From Sva-25 sp037385685 (GTDB lineage: Bacteria > Pseudomonadota > Gammaproteobacteria > Chromatiales > Chromatiaceae): DNA of 31,977 nt. A program made the position numbers and the translations under genes. Of this stretch, positions 1-6,538 are shown one piece after another. Numbering within the stretch: the stretch's first letter is position 1; every line of letters starts with the position of its first letter. The notes under the pieces are model-generated. The model made no database searches. It worked only from the letters and a program-made list of their open reading frames with translations, and had not been told where the DNA came from. The stretch is taken from NCBI GenBank assembly GCA_037385685.1, contig JARRMW010000014.1, positions 1 to 31,977 on the forward strand, written 5' to 3'.

Positions 1-1
1 C

Positions 2-115
2 ATTCAGAAAACATGGAAGAAAATGTCTGACAAGGCGCACGAATTTGCACTCTCCGGCAAGATCGCACTGCCTGAACCACTGATCCCGCTGATCCAGAAG
101 GCGGTCGCTGGTTGA
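2..115 (+). CDS. C-terminal end of an unidentified protein (5' end outside the window)
   Basis: An open frame enters from the left edge and stops with TGA at 113-115, giving about 37 residues of a C-terminus. The visible part is charged and helical-looking (Lys, Glu and Ala rich, then a Leu/Pro/Ile-rich tail ending AVAG). I do not recognise the family and assign no function. That it is a real gene end is supported by the strong stem-loop with a T run that starts 25 bases after the stop, and by codon use like the rest of the window. Confidence 0.6.
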   Translation: MQKTWKKMSDKAHEFALSGKIALPEPLIPLIQKAVAG

Positions 116-139
116 TTCAGCCCGCTGACAGGTGATGTG

Positions 140-175
140 ATGACAAGGGCCGCAATCGCGGCCCTTGTCATTTTT
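140..175 (+). terminator. Rho-independent terminator after the left-edge gene
   Basis: A perfect 14-bp stem (140-153 pairs with 158-171) closes a 4-base AATC loop and runs straight into TTTT at 172-175. The stem core is GC-rich (GGGCCGC). Because the stem is perfect and A-rich at its base, it could also work weakly on the other strand. It separates the left-edge gene from mdh. Confidence 0.88.
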
Positions 176-331
176 GTGCTTGCCACTCCTGGCCGGATCC
201 GTGTGGTACAGGCTCGATGGAACTGTATTGATATTGCCGATAGTGATTATTTGTCGGATGACGGGGCACGCGAAGGCGGCGGGTTCTATACTTTCCTGAA
301 AAACAGAATAAAAGAGGAGGAGTGGGCCACG

Positions 332-1318
332 ATGATTTCCCCCATCAAGGTCACCATAACGGGTGCTGCCGGCAATATCGGCTACGCGCTTGCGTTTCGT
401 GTCGCCTCGGGCGCCATGTTCGGACCTGATCAGCCCGTAATCCTGCGTTTGCTCGAGATACCGCAGGCACTCTCGTCACTGCAGGGGGTTGGCATGGAAC
501 TCGAGGACTGTGCGATGCCGCTCCTGCACGATATCGTCATGACGGATGATCCACGGATCGGATTTCGAGACACAGACTATGCCATCCTCGTTGGTGCCAA
601 GCCGCGTGGCAAGGGCATGGAACGCAAGGAACTGATCACCGACAACGCGAGAATTTTCGCTGTCCAGGGACGCATGATCAACGAACATGCATCACCCGAC
701 GTGCGGGTACTTGTTGTCGGGAATCCGGCAAATACCAATGCGCTCATTGCGGCCGCCAATGCTCCTGATCTGGATCAGACACAGTTCACGTCCATGACGA
801 GGCTCGATCACAACCGGGCACTCGGCCGACTCGCCAACAAGACCAACAGCCTTGTCGCCAATATCACGCGCATGGCGATCTGGGGTAACCACTCCGTGAC
901 CCAGTTTCCTGATATCAGTCATTGTCTCATTGATGGGACGCCGGCCTTTGAACTGGTCAGTCGCGACTGGGCAATCGACCATTTCATTCCGCGTATCCAG
1001 CGACGTGGTGCGGAGATCATCCAGGCGCGCGGTCTCTCCTCTGCTGCATCTGCGGCGGATGCGATCGTTGCCCACGTTCGCGACTGGGCGCTGGGGACGC
1101 CCGAAGAGGACTGGGTCAGCATGAGCGTGCCCTCGGATGGCAGTTACGGTATCTCCCAGGGGATCGTCTTTTCCTTCCCGGTGACCTGCAGTCACGGTGA
1201 GTACCAGGTCGTGCAGGGGCTCGAGCTCGATGCTTTCGCGAGGGCGCGACTCAGGGAATCGGAACGTGAACTGCTCGAGGAACGGTCAATTATCGAGGAA
1301 CTGATCCCGCGCCTGTGA
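332..1318 (+). CDS. mdh: Malate dehydrogenase
   Basis: NAD-dependent malate dehydrogenase of the 326-330-residue bacterial type, converting malate and oxaloacetate in the TCA cycle in the cytosol. The product is 328 residues. It begins with the dinucleotide-binding loop ITGAAGNIGYALAF (about residues 9-22), followed by LEIPQALSSLQGVGMELEDC, the substrate-loop VGAKPRGKGMERKE with its arginines, GNPANTNA, TRLDHNRA (Asp/Arg of the active site), WGNHS with the catalytic His, and VPSDGSYGI. The frame stays open upstream to 137, but that stretch translates the terminator hairpin. ATG 332 begins exactly where family similarity begins and has AGGAGG at 315-320, 11 bases upstream, a slightly long spacing. 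A TATACT at 287-292 could be a -10 box but has no good -35. Confidence 0.96.
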   Translation: MISPIKVTITGAAGNIGYALAFRVASGAMFGPDQPVILRLLEIPQALSSLQGVGMELEDCAMPLLHDIVMTDDPRIGFRDTDYAILVGAKPRGKGMERKELITDNARIFAVQGRMINEHASPDVRVLVVGNPANTNALIAAANAPDLDQTQFTSMTRLDHNRALGRLANKTNSLVANITRMAIWGNHSVTQFPDISHCLIDGTPAFELVSRDWAIDHFIPRIQRRGAEIIQARGLSSAASAADAIVAHVRDWALGTPEEDWVSMSVPSDGSYGISQGIVFSFPVTCSHGEYQVVQGLELDAFARARLRESERELLEERSIIEELIPRL

Positions 1319-1324
1319 AGAAAC

Positions 1325-1363
1325 CTGCCGGAACCGGGAGATGCGATCGGGATATCCCGGCAG
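1325..1363 (+). repeat. Inverted repeat downstream of mdh
   Basis: CTGCCGG at 1325-1331 pairs with CCGGCAG at 1357-1363 across a 25-base loop, starting 7 bases after the mdh stop. There is no T run after it, so it is at best a weak or Rho-assisted terminator or an mRNA 3' stabiliser. It may simply be chance. Confidence 0.3.
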
Positions 1364-1477
1364 CTCTACCGGGTTGTGCTTCCGTGAGATAGAAAGGTTA
1401 TCCTGAGCAGTAGGCTCATGCTGCCATTGCGGGCAGGATGTCAATTAACACAAATGATTCAAGAGAGGAGGCTGTCG

Positions 1478-2461
1478 ATGTTCAATGCCCTGGTACTGGA
1501 ACAGGAGGAAGGAGGAACAGTTGCAACTGTCCGCCAGCTGGAGGAGTCAGATCTGCCCGATGAAGCGGTGCTCGTCGATGTCGCCATGTCGTCTCTCAAT
1601 TACAAGGACGGACTTGCCGTGACGGGTACGGGCAAGATCATTCGTGACTTTCCAATGGTACCCGGCATCGATTTTGCAGGGAGCGTTGCGGAGTCGGCTT
1701 CCGACCGTTTCAAACCCGGCGATGCCGTCATCCTGACAGGCTGGGGTGTTGGCGAGCGTTACTGGGGCGGTTTTGCACAGAAGGCACGCGTCAGGCCGGA
1801 GTGGCTCGTGCCCATGCCTGAAGGTCTCGATGCACGCAAGGCAATGACCATCGGTACGGCCGGACTCACAGCCATGCTTTGCGTGATGACGCTCGAGGAG
1901 GCGGGGATAAAACCGGATTCCGGCAAGGTGCTTGTCACAGGAGCAGCCGGCGGAGTCGGCAGTATTGCCGTATTGCTGTTGTCGCAACTTGGCTATGAAG
2001 TGACGGCACAATCCGGCCGGCCGGAAACCCGTGACTTTCTCGCGGGCCTCGGGGCGAGCGACTTCGTCAGCCGCGACGAGATGAGTGAACCCTGCAGGCC
2101 GCTGGAAACACAGCGCTGGGCCGGTGCCGTCGACGTGACAGGCGGGGCGATCCTCGCGCGCGTACTCGCCGAAATGCATTACGGCGGCGCCGTTGCGGCC
2201 TGTGGCCTGGCTGCGAGCTTCAAACTCGAGACCACGGTCATGCCATTCATCCTGCGCAATGTCAGCCTGCGCGGTGTCGACTCGGTCTACTGCCCGATCG
2301 AGCGGCGCACAGAAGCCTGGCGGCGTCTGGCACAGGAGTTGCCGGAGTCGGCCTTCAACGAGATCGGCAGCTTGATCGGTCTCGAAGAGGTGCCCGGGGC
2401 TGCCGCGGATATTATCGCCGGCAAGATCAAGGGACGGACGCTGGTCGATCCGAACCGCTGA
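1478..2461 (+). CDS. acuI: AcuI/YhdH-type NADPH-dependent oxidoreductase (acrylyl-CoA reductase family)
   Basis: Zinc-independent medium-chain dehydrogenase/reductase of the YhdH/YhfP (AcuI) family, 327 residues, the usual length. Family members reduce acrylyl-CoA to propionyl-CoA with NADPH. Seen in the sequence: the N-terminal GroES-like domain with SSLNYKDGLAVTG (about residues 38-50) and PMVPGIDFAG, then the nucleotide-binding VTGAAGGVGSIAV (about residues 150-162) in the Rossmann half. No catalytic-zinc cysteines are evident. The start at 1478 is set by AAGAGAGGAG (1461-1470), 7 bases upstream; an in-frame ATG at 1418 lacks both ribosome site and similarity. It is monocistronic and convergent with the kinase gene. 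Substrate is inferred from the family only. Confidence 0.88.
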   Translation: MFNALVLEQEEGGTVATVRQLEESDLPDEAVLVDVAMSSLNYKDGLAVTGTGKIIRDFPMVPGIDFAGSVAESASDRFKPGDAVILTGWGVGERYWGGFAQKARVRPEWLVPMPEGLDARKAMTIGTAGLTAMLCVMTLEEAGIKPDSGKVLVTGAAGGVGSIAVLLLSQLGYEVTAQSGRPETRDFLAGLGASDFVSRDEMSEPCRPLETQRWAGAVDVTGGAILARVLAEMHYGGAVAACGLAASFKLETTVMPFILRNVSLRGVDSVYCPIERRTEAWRRLAQELPESAFNEIGSLIGLEEVPGAAADIIAGKIKGRTLVDPNR

Positions 2462-2574
2462 GAACTTCTTTGCCTCTGCATGCTTGCAACATGGTGCAGC
2501 GGAGAAGCCGGGGGTGCAGTTCAGCGGGATCCAACAGCGTCCCGTGCACTGGCAGCAAGCCGGAAATGGAGAGG

Positions 2575-3894
2575 TCACGCCGGTAACGGTAACTCGACGG
2601 TAACGCGCAAGCCTCCCAGCTCATCCGATTCTCCGAGATCGATACTGCCACCGTAGAGTTCGACAATCTCCCGGACGATCGACAGGCCGATCCCGTGTCC
2701 CTCTTCAGATTCGTCCAGCCGGGTACCGCGCGTCAGTATCAACGAACGCGAATCCCTGTTGATCCCGGGGCCGTCATCCTCGATGACAAGGTGCATGCCA
2801 TCTTCGGTTCCGAGAGTGAGACGTATCCTGTGCTGTGCCCACTTTGCGGCGTTCTCGAGCAGGTTCCCGACAAGCTCGAGCATGTCTTGCTGGTCCAGCG
2901 GCAGTTGATCCTCCGCATTGATAACAAGCTGCAGGTCGAGTTGTCTGTCGCGATGCAGTTGCCGGATGACGTCTGCGAGTTCTGTAATATCGGTTGCGGG
3001 CCTGAAACGCTTGCCCGCCAGTGCTGACCCGGCAATGCGTGCACGGTTGAGTTCGCGATCGATGAGATCATGCATGCGTTCGGCCTGTTTCACCAGGTAT
3101 TGGTCATCATGCTTTCTGCCTTGTTGCAGGATCAGACTCAGCGGTGTTTTGAGTGCGTGAGCAAGGTTGCCGGCAGCATGTCGCGAGCGCGCGAGATAGC
3201 CCCGCCAGCCTGTCAGCAACTGGTTGAAATCTGTTACCAGCGGAGTGATTTCCGTTGGCACGTCGGTTCGCAGAGACTCCTTCTCGCCACGGGCGATACT
3301 CCGGACGTCCTCGCGAACCAGGTCGAGCCTACGGAAGGCACGCCGCAAAAGGCGCTTCTGGATCAGCAGGAAGAGAAGCAGCGTGACCACGACGACACCG
3401 ATGGCAAGCCAGAGCAACCATTGCATCATGGTCCGGAATGCGCCGATATCCTCGGCAATTGCCAGCGTAAAAGCCTGTTGCTGCTTGCGATAGGTCGCTG
3501 TATGCACCAGCAGCAACTGCTCTTGCGGGCCATCGGTCATGTCGACACTGTTTTCACCCGGGGCGGTCTGCTCCACGCTGAAGACGGTGTCCCAGAGCGA
3601 GCGCGAGCGCAACAGGCTGCCATCATCGAACCGGATGATGAAGTAGTGGCCGGAGTAGGGCTGGTTGTAGATTGGCGGGACTGCATGCAGAAACCGCTTC
3701 TCCCGCGGTTCCAGCATGGCGACCAGCGCCTCGGCATCATGCTCCAGCCGCGTCGTGACATAGTCTTTGGCCAGGTCGCGTACAGCGACGATACCAGTCA
3801 GCGCGAGCGCGAGCATGGCCAGCAGAACAAGTCCGCCCAGGGCAATCTGCAGCGAGCGCTCGAGAGAGTGCCGCTTTTCAGGATTTGAAGACAT
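2575..3894 (-). CDS. PhoQ-like sensor histidine kinase
   Basis: Membrane sensor kinase of 439 residues, last gene of the cytochrome operon. It has an N-terminal membrane helix (about residues 15-37), a periplasmic sensor of about 125 residues containing YNQPYSGHYFIIR and SRSLWD, and a second hydrophobic helix LLWLAIGVVVVTLLLFLLI. A linker leads to the dimerisation helix with phospho-acceptor H246 in HALKTPLSLI, then the ATPase with N box GNLLENAAKWA, EDDGPGI and GHGIGLSIV. The HALKTPL form of the H box and the ATPase boxes closely resemble PhoQ. ATG 3894 lies 17 bases inside the regulator gene, so the two are translationally coupled. The sensor is not strongly acidic as in enteric PhoQ, so the ligand may not be magnesium. 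Confidence 0.9.
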   Translation of the reverse strand: MSSNPEKRHSLERSLQIALGGLVLLAMLALALTGIVAVRDLAKDYVTTRLEHDAEALVAMLEPREKRFLHAVPPIYNQPYSGHYFIIRFDDGSLLRSRSLWDTVFSVEQTAPGENSVDMTDGPQEQLLLVHTATYRKQQQAFTLAIAEDIGAFRTMMQWLLWLAIGVVVVTLLLFLLIQKRLLRRAFRRLDLVREDVRSIARGEKESLRTDVPTEITPLVTDFNQLLTGWRGYLARSRHAAGNLAHALKTPLSLILQQGRKHDDQYLVKQAERMHDLIDRELNRARIAGSALAGKRFRPATDITELADVIRQLHRDRQLDLQLVINAEDQLPLDQQDMLELVGNLLENAAKWAQHRIRLTLGTEDGMHLVIEDDGPGINRDSRSLILTRGTRLDESEEGHGIGLSIVREIVELYGGSIDLGESDELGGLRVTVELPLPA

Positions 3895-4537
3895 AACCCT
3901 GACCGCGCCGTGTCTCGATGCGATCCCGCCCGATCTTCTCGCGCAGGCGCCGCACATAGACCTCGATGAGATTGCTGTCGCGGTCGAATTCCTGGTCGTA
4001 GAGGTGTTCCGTGAGTCGAGTTTTCGACAGCGGTTTGTCCGGGTTCAGCATGAAATAGCGCAACAGCCGGAACTCGGTTCCGGTCAGCTTGTGGCGCTTG
4101 CCGTTCCCGAGTTCGAGCAGTTGCTGCCCTTCATCGAGTGTCATGCCATCGGCACGCAGTATGCTGTCTGCAATACCGTGGCTGCGCCGAATGAGGGCTT
4201 GCAGGCGTGCCAGCAGTTCCTCCGGATGAAACGGCTTGGCGAGGTAATCATCCGCCCCCGCCTTGAGGCCCTCGACCTTGTCCTGCCAGGTGTCGCGTGC
4301 GGTCAGGATCAGCACCGGCATCTTCAGCGTGCTGTCGCGCCAGTCCCTGAGCACTTCCAGTCCGCTGCGTTTCGGCAGGCCAAGATCAAGGATCACGGCG
4401 TCGTAACTCTCGTTCTCACCAAGGTAATGCGCCTCTTCTCCGTCGGTCGTGGCATCCACGGCATAACCTGCCTGCTGCAGTACAGGCAGCAGTTCTGCAA
4501 CCAGTTCCGTATTGTCTTCAACCAGCAGTAGCCGCAT
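3878..4537 (-). CDS. PhoP-like OmpR-family response regulator
   Basis: Two-domain transcription factor of 219 residues. The receiver has the acidic pair E7/D8, phospho-acceptor D51 in ILDLGLP, the Thr of LTARDTWQDKVEGL and the Lys of DDYLAKPF. The winged-helix DNA-binding domain (about residues 125-219) ends RRGQGYVFKS. The stretch from DLGLP through the WQDKVE and KPFH motifs is very close to PhoP of enterics. It starts on the base immediately after the PepSY stop codon and overlaps the kinase by 17 bases, so it is made from the same message as the cytochromes. OmpR-family proteins bind direct repeats with an 11-bp period, and such a repeat lies upstream of the first gene of this operon at 6481-6496. 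Confidence 0.93.
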   Translation of the reverse strand: MRLLLVEDNTELVAELLPVLQQAGYAVDATTDGEEAHYLGENESYDAVILDLGLPKRSGLEVLRDWRDSTLKMPVLILTARDTWQDKVEGLKAGADDYLAKPFHPEELLARLQALIRRSHGIADSILRADGMTLDEGQQLLELGNGKRHKLTGTEFRLLRYFMLNPDKPLSKTRLTEHLYDQEFDRDSNLIEVYVRRLREKIGRDRIETRRGQGYVFKS

Positions 4538-4843
4538 CTACTCCCGTTCCTGTTTCAAAACCTGTCCTGTCGCAGCATCTACCTCGAGTTCAAAGATATC
4601 GCCTTCGCTTGTCAGGTACTCGATCTCATAGATATCACGGCCGTGTTCCTGTTCATGCTCCACCTCGAGCAACCGGGTGTCCGGACCGAGATCCAGCTTC
4701 CCGAGGATTTCCTCGAGCGACAGGATCTTGTCCTCCTGGCGCGCCTGGTAGGCACGCTCGTGATCATCGTCCTTGCTGTCGGCGAGGAGGTGACCGGTAG
4801 CAAGCATCGAAAGCAACAGCAGCAGTATGGTCAGCTTGCGCAT
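4538..4843 (-). CDS. Exported PepSY-domain protein
   Basis: Small protein of 101 residues with a clear signal peptide (MRKLTILLLLLSMLATGHLLA, cleavage near residue 21). It is followed by a single PepSY repeat: a helix LSLEEILGKLDL, then strands with YEIEYLTSEGDIFELEVDAATGQVLK. PepSY domains occur in protease inhibitors and in periplasmic proteins next to redox genes and sensor kinases; the molecular role is usually unknown. It abuts both neighbours exactly: its ATG (4843) follows directly on the dihaem cytochrome stop and its stop touches the regulator ATG. A role as a periplasmic modulator of the adjacent kinase is my inference from this position. Confidence 0.85.
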   Translation of the reverse strand: MRKLTILLLLLSMLATGHLLADSKDDDHERAYQARQEDKILSLEEILGKLDLGPDTRLLEVEHEQEHGRDIYEIEYLTSEGDIFELEVDAATGQVLKQERE

Positions 4844-5449
4844 TTAATCATCCCAATAGCCATATCCGGGGATACGGACATCATGTTCATTGAAACGCCC
4901 TTCAGCAGCCCGGGTATGACAGGCTTCGCAGCGGCTGAAGCTCTTTACGCCAGGATTGTTCTTCACCATTCTGGCAGGAATCTCGTGATGCTGCGCGCGA
5001 AACCAGCGGGCGTCCGTGATCCTTGCCGGCTGGCTTGTCCGGGCTCCGCCCATTGTGCGGGCAGCGTTCCGCTCGAGGAAGCTGCCAATCTCCCCGGCTG
5101 TTGCGGCGTCGAGTTCCGCATTGTCGCCGAAATGATCCTCGAGGTTAGCCATCAGTCCGCGCCAGGATTCCTTCGCAAGCATGTCCGGCGGATAGGCCAT
5201 GTGGCAATCGCCACATTCATTGCTGTAGGTACCAAACGCAGGATCCTGTCCCCGGTCGCGGTATTGCTGAGTCTCGGAACTGCCGGCAATGCGACGCAGC
5301 CATCCCCTCCGGTCATCATCGTCGTCATGATCGCTTTCATGGTATTCATGGTGCGCATCCTCTCCGCGCTCGTCATGACCGGCAAGCAGTGCGACAGATG
5401 CCGTCAGGCCAAGCATGAGACTGATTAGTATCAGCAGTGTTTTCTTCAT
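4844..5449 (-). CDS. Dihaem cytochrome c (DHC family)
   Basis: Exported c-type cytochrome of 201 residues. It has a signal peptide (MKKTLLILISLMLGLTASVALLA) and two haem-attachment sites, CGDCH (C79, C82, H83) and CEACH (C174, C177, H178). This matches the DHC family, which acts as electron donor to SHP and is encoded beside SHP and a cytochrome b in Rhodobacter and Shewanella. Between the signal peptide and the first haem domain lies an unusual His/Asp/Glu-rich tract (residues 25-46) with five His and a run of five Asp, which looks like a divalent-metal ligand or a disordered linker. It starts 6 bases after the SHP stop. Confidence 0.9.
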   Translation of the reverse strand: MKKTLLILISLMLGLTASVALLAGHDERGEDAHHEYHESDHDDDDDRRGWLRRIAGSSETQQYRDRGQDPAFGTYSNECGDCHMAYPPDMLAKESWRGLMANLEDHFGDNAELDAATAGEIGSFLERNAARTMGGARTSQPARITDARWFRAQHHEIPARMVKNNPGVKSFSRCEACHTRAAEGRFNEHDVRIPGYGYWDD

Positions 5450-5455
5450 AGCAGA

Positions 5456-5854
5456 TTACTCCTGTTGTCCAGAAAGCCAGGTCAGCAGATCGCCTTTCTC
5501 CTGCGGAGTGCATTCGCGTCCCAGTGTCCATTTGCAGTTACGCCTGAACCATTTTTCAGTTTTCGCCATGTCCGTGAAGCGCTCCGGATTGGCCGATGCT
5601 GCCATCGGCTCGATCGGCTTGCCGGTTTTAACGTGTTTGCCGGGGGCGACCGGGTCAGCCGTGTGACAACTGCTGCAGGCACGCTGCTCGCCGTCGATGA
5701 TACGGGCCGTCGTCCATAACAGCTTGCCGCGCACTGCGCTGAACCCGGCGGCACCGTCATCTCTGTAGCCGGCGAGCAGACTGTCAATCTCATTCGCGCT
5801 GGCAATGGAAAGGGAAGTCATCAGCAACATCGTGATCATGCCCGGTTTGTTCAT
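5456..5854 (-). CDS. shp: SHP-type monohaem cytochrome c (DUF1924, sphaeroides haem protein)
   Basis: Exported monohaem cytochrome of 132 residues. A signal peptide ends near residue 20 (ASA/NE). The haem site is CSSCH (C60, C63, H64). The hallmark of the DUF1924/SHP family follows: GKHVKTGKPIEPMAASANP and RFTD, then WFRRNCKWTLGRECT with a cysteine pair (C107, C115) that forms a disulphide in the family. Asn89 sits where R. sphaeroides SHP has its unusual Asn haem ligand, which leaves on reduction so that O2 or NO can bind; nitric-oxide dioxygenase activity has been reported for SHP. ATG 5854 overlaps the b561 stop by 4 bases (ATGA). A longer frame upstream is out of frame with b561 and has no support. 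Confidence 0.92.
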   Translation of the reverse strand: MNKPGMITMLLMTSLSIASANEIDSLLAGYRDDGAAGFSAVRGKLLWTTARIIDGEQRACSSCHTADPVAPGKHVKTGKPIEPMAASANPERFTDMAKTEKWFRRNCKWTLGRECTPQEKGDLLTWLSGQQE

Positions 5855-6426
5855 GATTCCTTCGCCTCCTTGACACCGGTGAGCATGGACCGGACAAGAT
5901 TCTCCCTGTGTGCGAAGCTGCTCCAGATGACACCACCGATATGCAGGATGACGAGGAAGAGTGTGAAATTTGCAAAGAACTCGTGGAGTTCCTCGAAAAT
6001 GTCGGCCGAATATTCGCCCTGGAAGAAGCCGGCCATGGGCCCTGCAAGGTCTGTATTGCCATAAAGCGCGATGCCGCTGATGACGGTGATCAGCAACGAC
6101 AGGATCAGCAGGGTGACCATGACACCACCGGCGGGATTGTGGCCAAGATAGCGCGGCTCGCTGTGGCTGAGCATTTTGCGGATGTAGCTCCGGATGACAG
6201 CCGGGCTGTAAACGAAGTCCCGGAAGCGTGCATGTGGTGTGCCGATGAAGCCCCAGACGATTCTTATCACGAGCAGAGCGGTGATGAGGTAACCAGCCCA
6301 TACATGAGGTGTCATGAGTTCGTCCTCTGTGATCCAGGCGACCAGGAAGGAGAGCGCCAGGGTCCAGTGGAAAATGCGTACGACGGGGTCCCACACGCGG
6401 ATCTTCCCCGATTCGGTCGTTGTCAT
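5851..6426 (-). CDS. Cytochrome b561-type membrane subunit
   Basis: Dihaem membrane cytochrome b of the b561/Ni-Fe hydrogenase cytb family, 191 residues. It has four hydrophobic segments: around HWTLALSFLVAW, HVWAGYLITALLVIRIVWGF, MVTLLILSLLITVISGIAL and FANFTLFLVILHIGGVIW. Candidate haem ligands are H20, H41 and the His residues in ELHEFF and ILHIGG. It would take electrons from the quinone pool and pass them to DHC and SHP on the periplasmic side. It is the first gene of the operon. ATG 6426 is preceded by a GAGGAA ribosome site (about 6433-6438); an upstream in-frame ATG at 6465 lacks one. Confidence 0.9.
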   Translation of the reverse strand: MTTTESGKIRVWDPVVRIFHWTLALSFLVAWITEDELMTPHVWAGYLITALLVIRIVWGFIGTPHARFRDFVYSPAVIRSYIRKMLSHSEPRYLGHNPAGGVMVTLLILSLLITVISGIALYGNTDLAGPMAGFFQGEYSADIFEELHEFFANFTLFLVILHIGGVIWSSFAHRENLVRSMLTGVKEAKES

Positions 6427-6464
6427 TGTCAGTTCCTCTTGCGATCTGATGGATGTTTGTGGCA

Positions 6465-6496
6465 AGTCTAGAGAGGTAATCTGAAATGAAGCTGAA
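6465..6496 (-). promoter_or_regulatory. Candidate promoter with OmpR-family direct repeat, upstream of the cytochrome operon
   Basis: CTGAA occurs at 6481-6485 and again at 6492-6496 on the plus strand, an 11-bp period (CTGAA-N6-CTGAA). This spacing and form recall PhoP, PmrA and QseB boxes (for example CTTAA-N6-CTTAA). On the minus strand a -10-like TAGACT (6470-6465) lies 10 bases downstream of the repeat, so the repeat replaces the -35 region, as in many PhoP-activated promoters. The start of transcription would be about 30 bases before the b561 ATG. This is inferred from one site only. Confidence 0.45.
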
Positions 6497-6538
6497 TGCG
6501 GGACGGGTTCGGGATGCGGTGGATGCGAGAGAGGAGAT

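Noticed and set aside
137..331. In-frame 65-residue extension of malate dehydrogenase
   Set aside because: Its first codons are the terminator stem-loop, there is no family similarity, and ATG 332 has a ribosome site and starts the known fold.
2462..2574. Possible bidirectional terminator between the AcuI-type gene and the kinase
   Set aside because: Only a bulged stem (GTGCA and CGGGA arms, about 2514-2556) can be drawn and there is no T run on either side.
1547..2578. Open frame of 343 codons antisense to the AcuI-type gene
   Set aside because: It is a shadow of the real gene caused by GC-rich third positions. The translation is Cys/His/Arg-rich with no domain, while the opposite strand has clear motifs.
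3070..3888. Open frame of 272 codons on the plus strand across the kinase gene
   Set aside because: It is antisense to a well-supported histidine kinase and its product has no recognisable features.
4643..5428. Open frame of 261 codons on the plus strand across PepSY and DHC
   Set aside because: The minus strand carries signal peptides and haem motifs in exactly spaced genes. The plus frame has neither ribosome site nor domain.
5855..6394. Long upstream extension of the SHP frame
   Set aside because: It overlaps the b561 gene in another frame. SHP begins with its own signal peptide at 5854 in an ATGA overlap.
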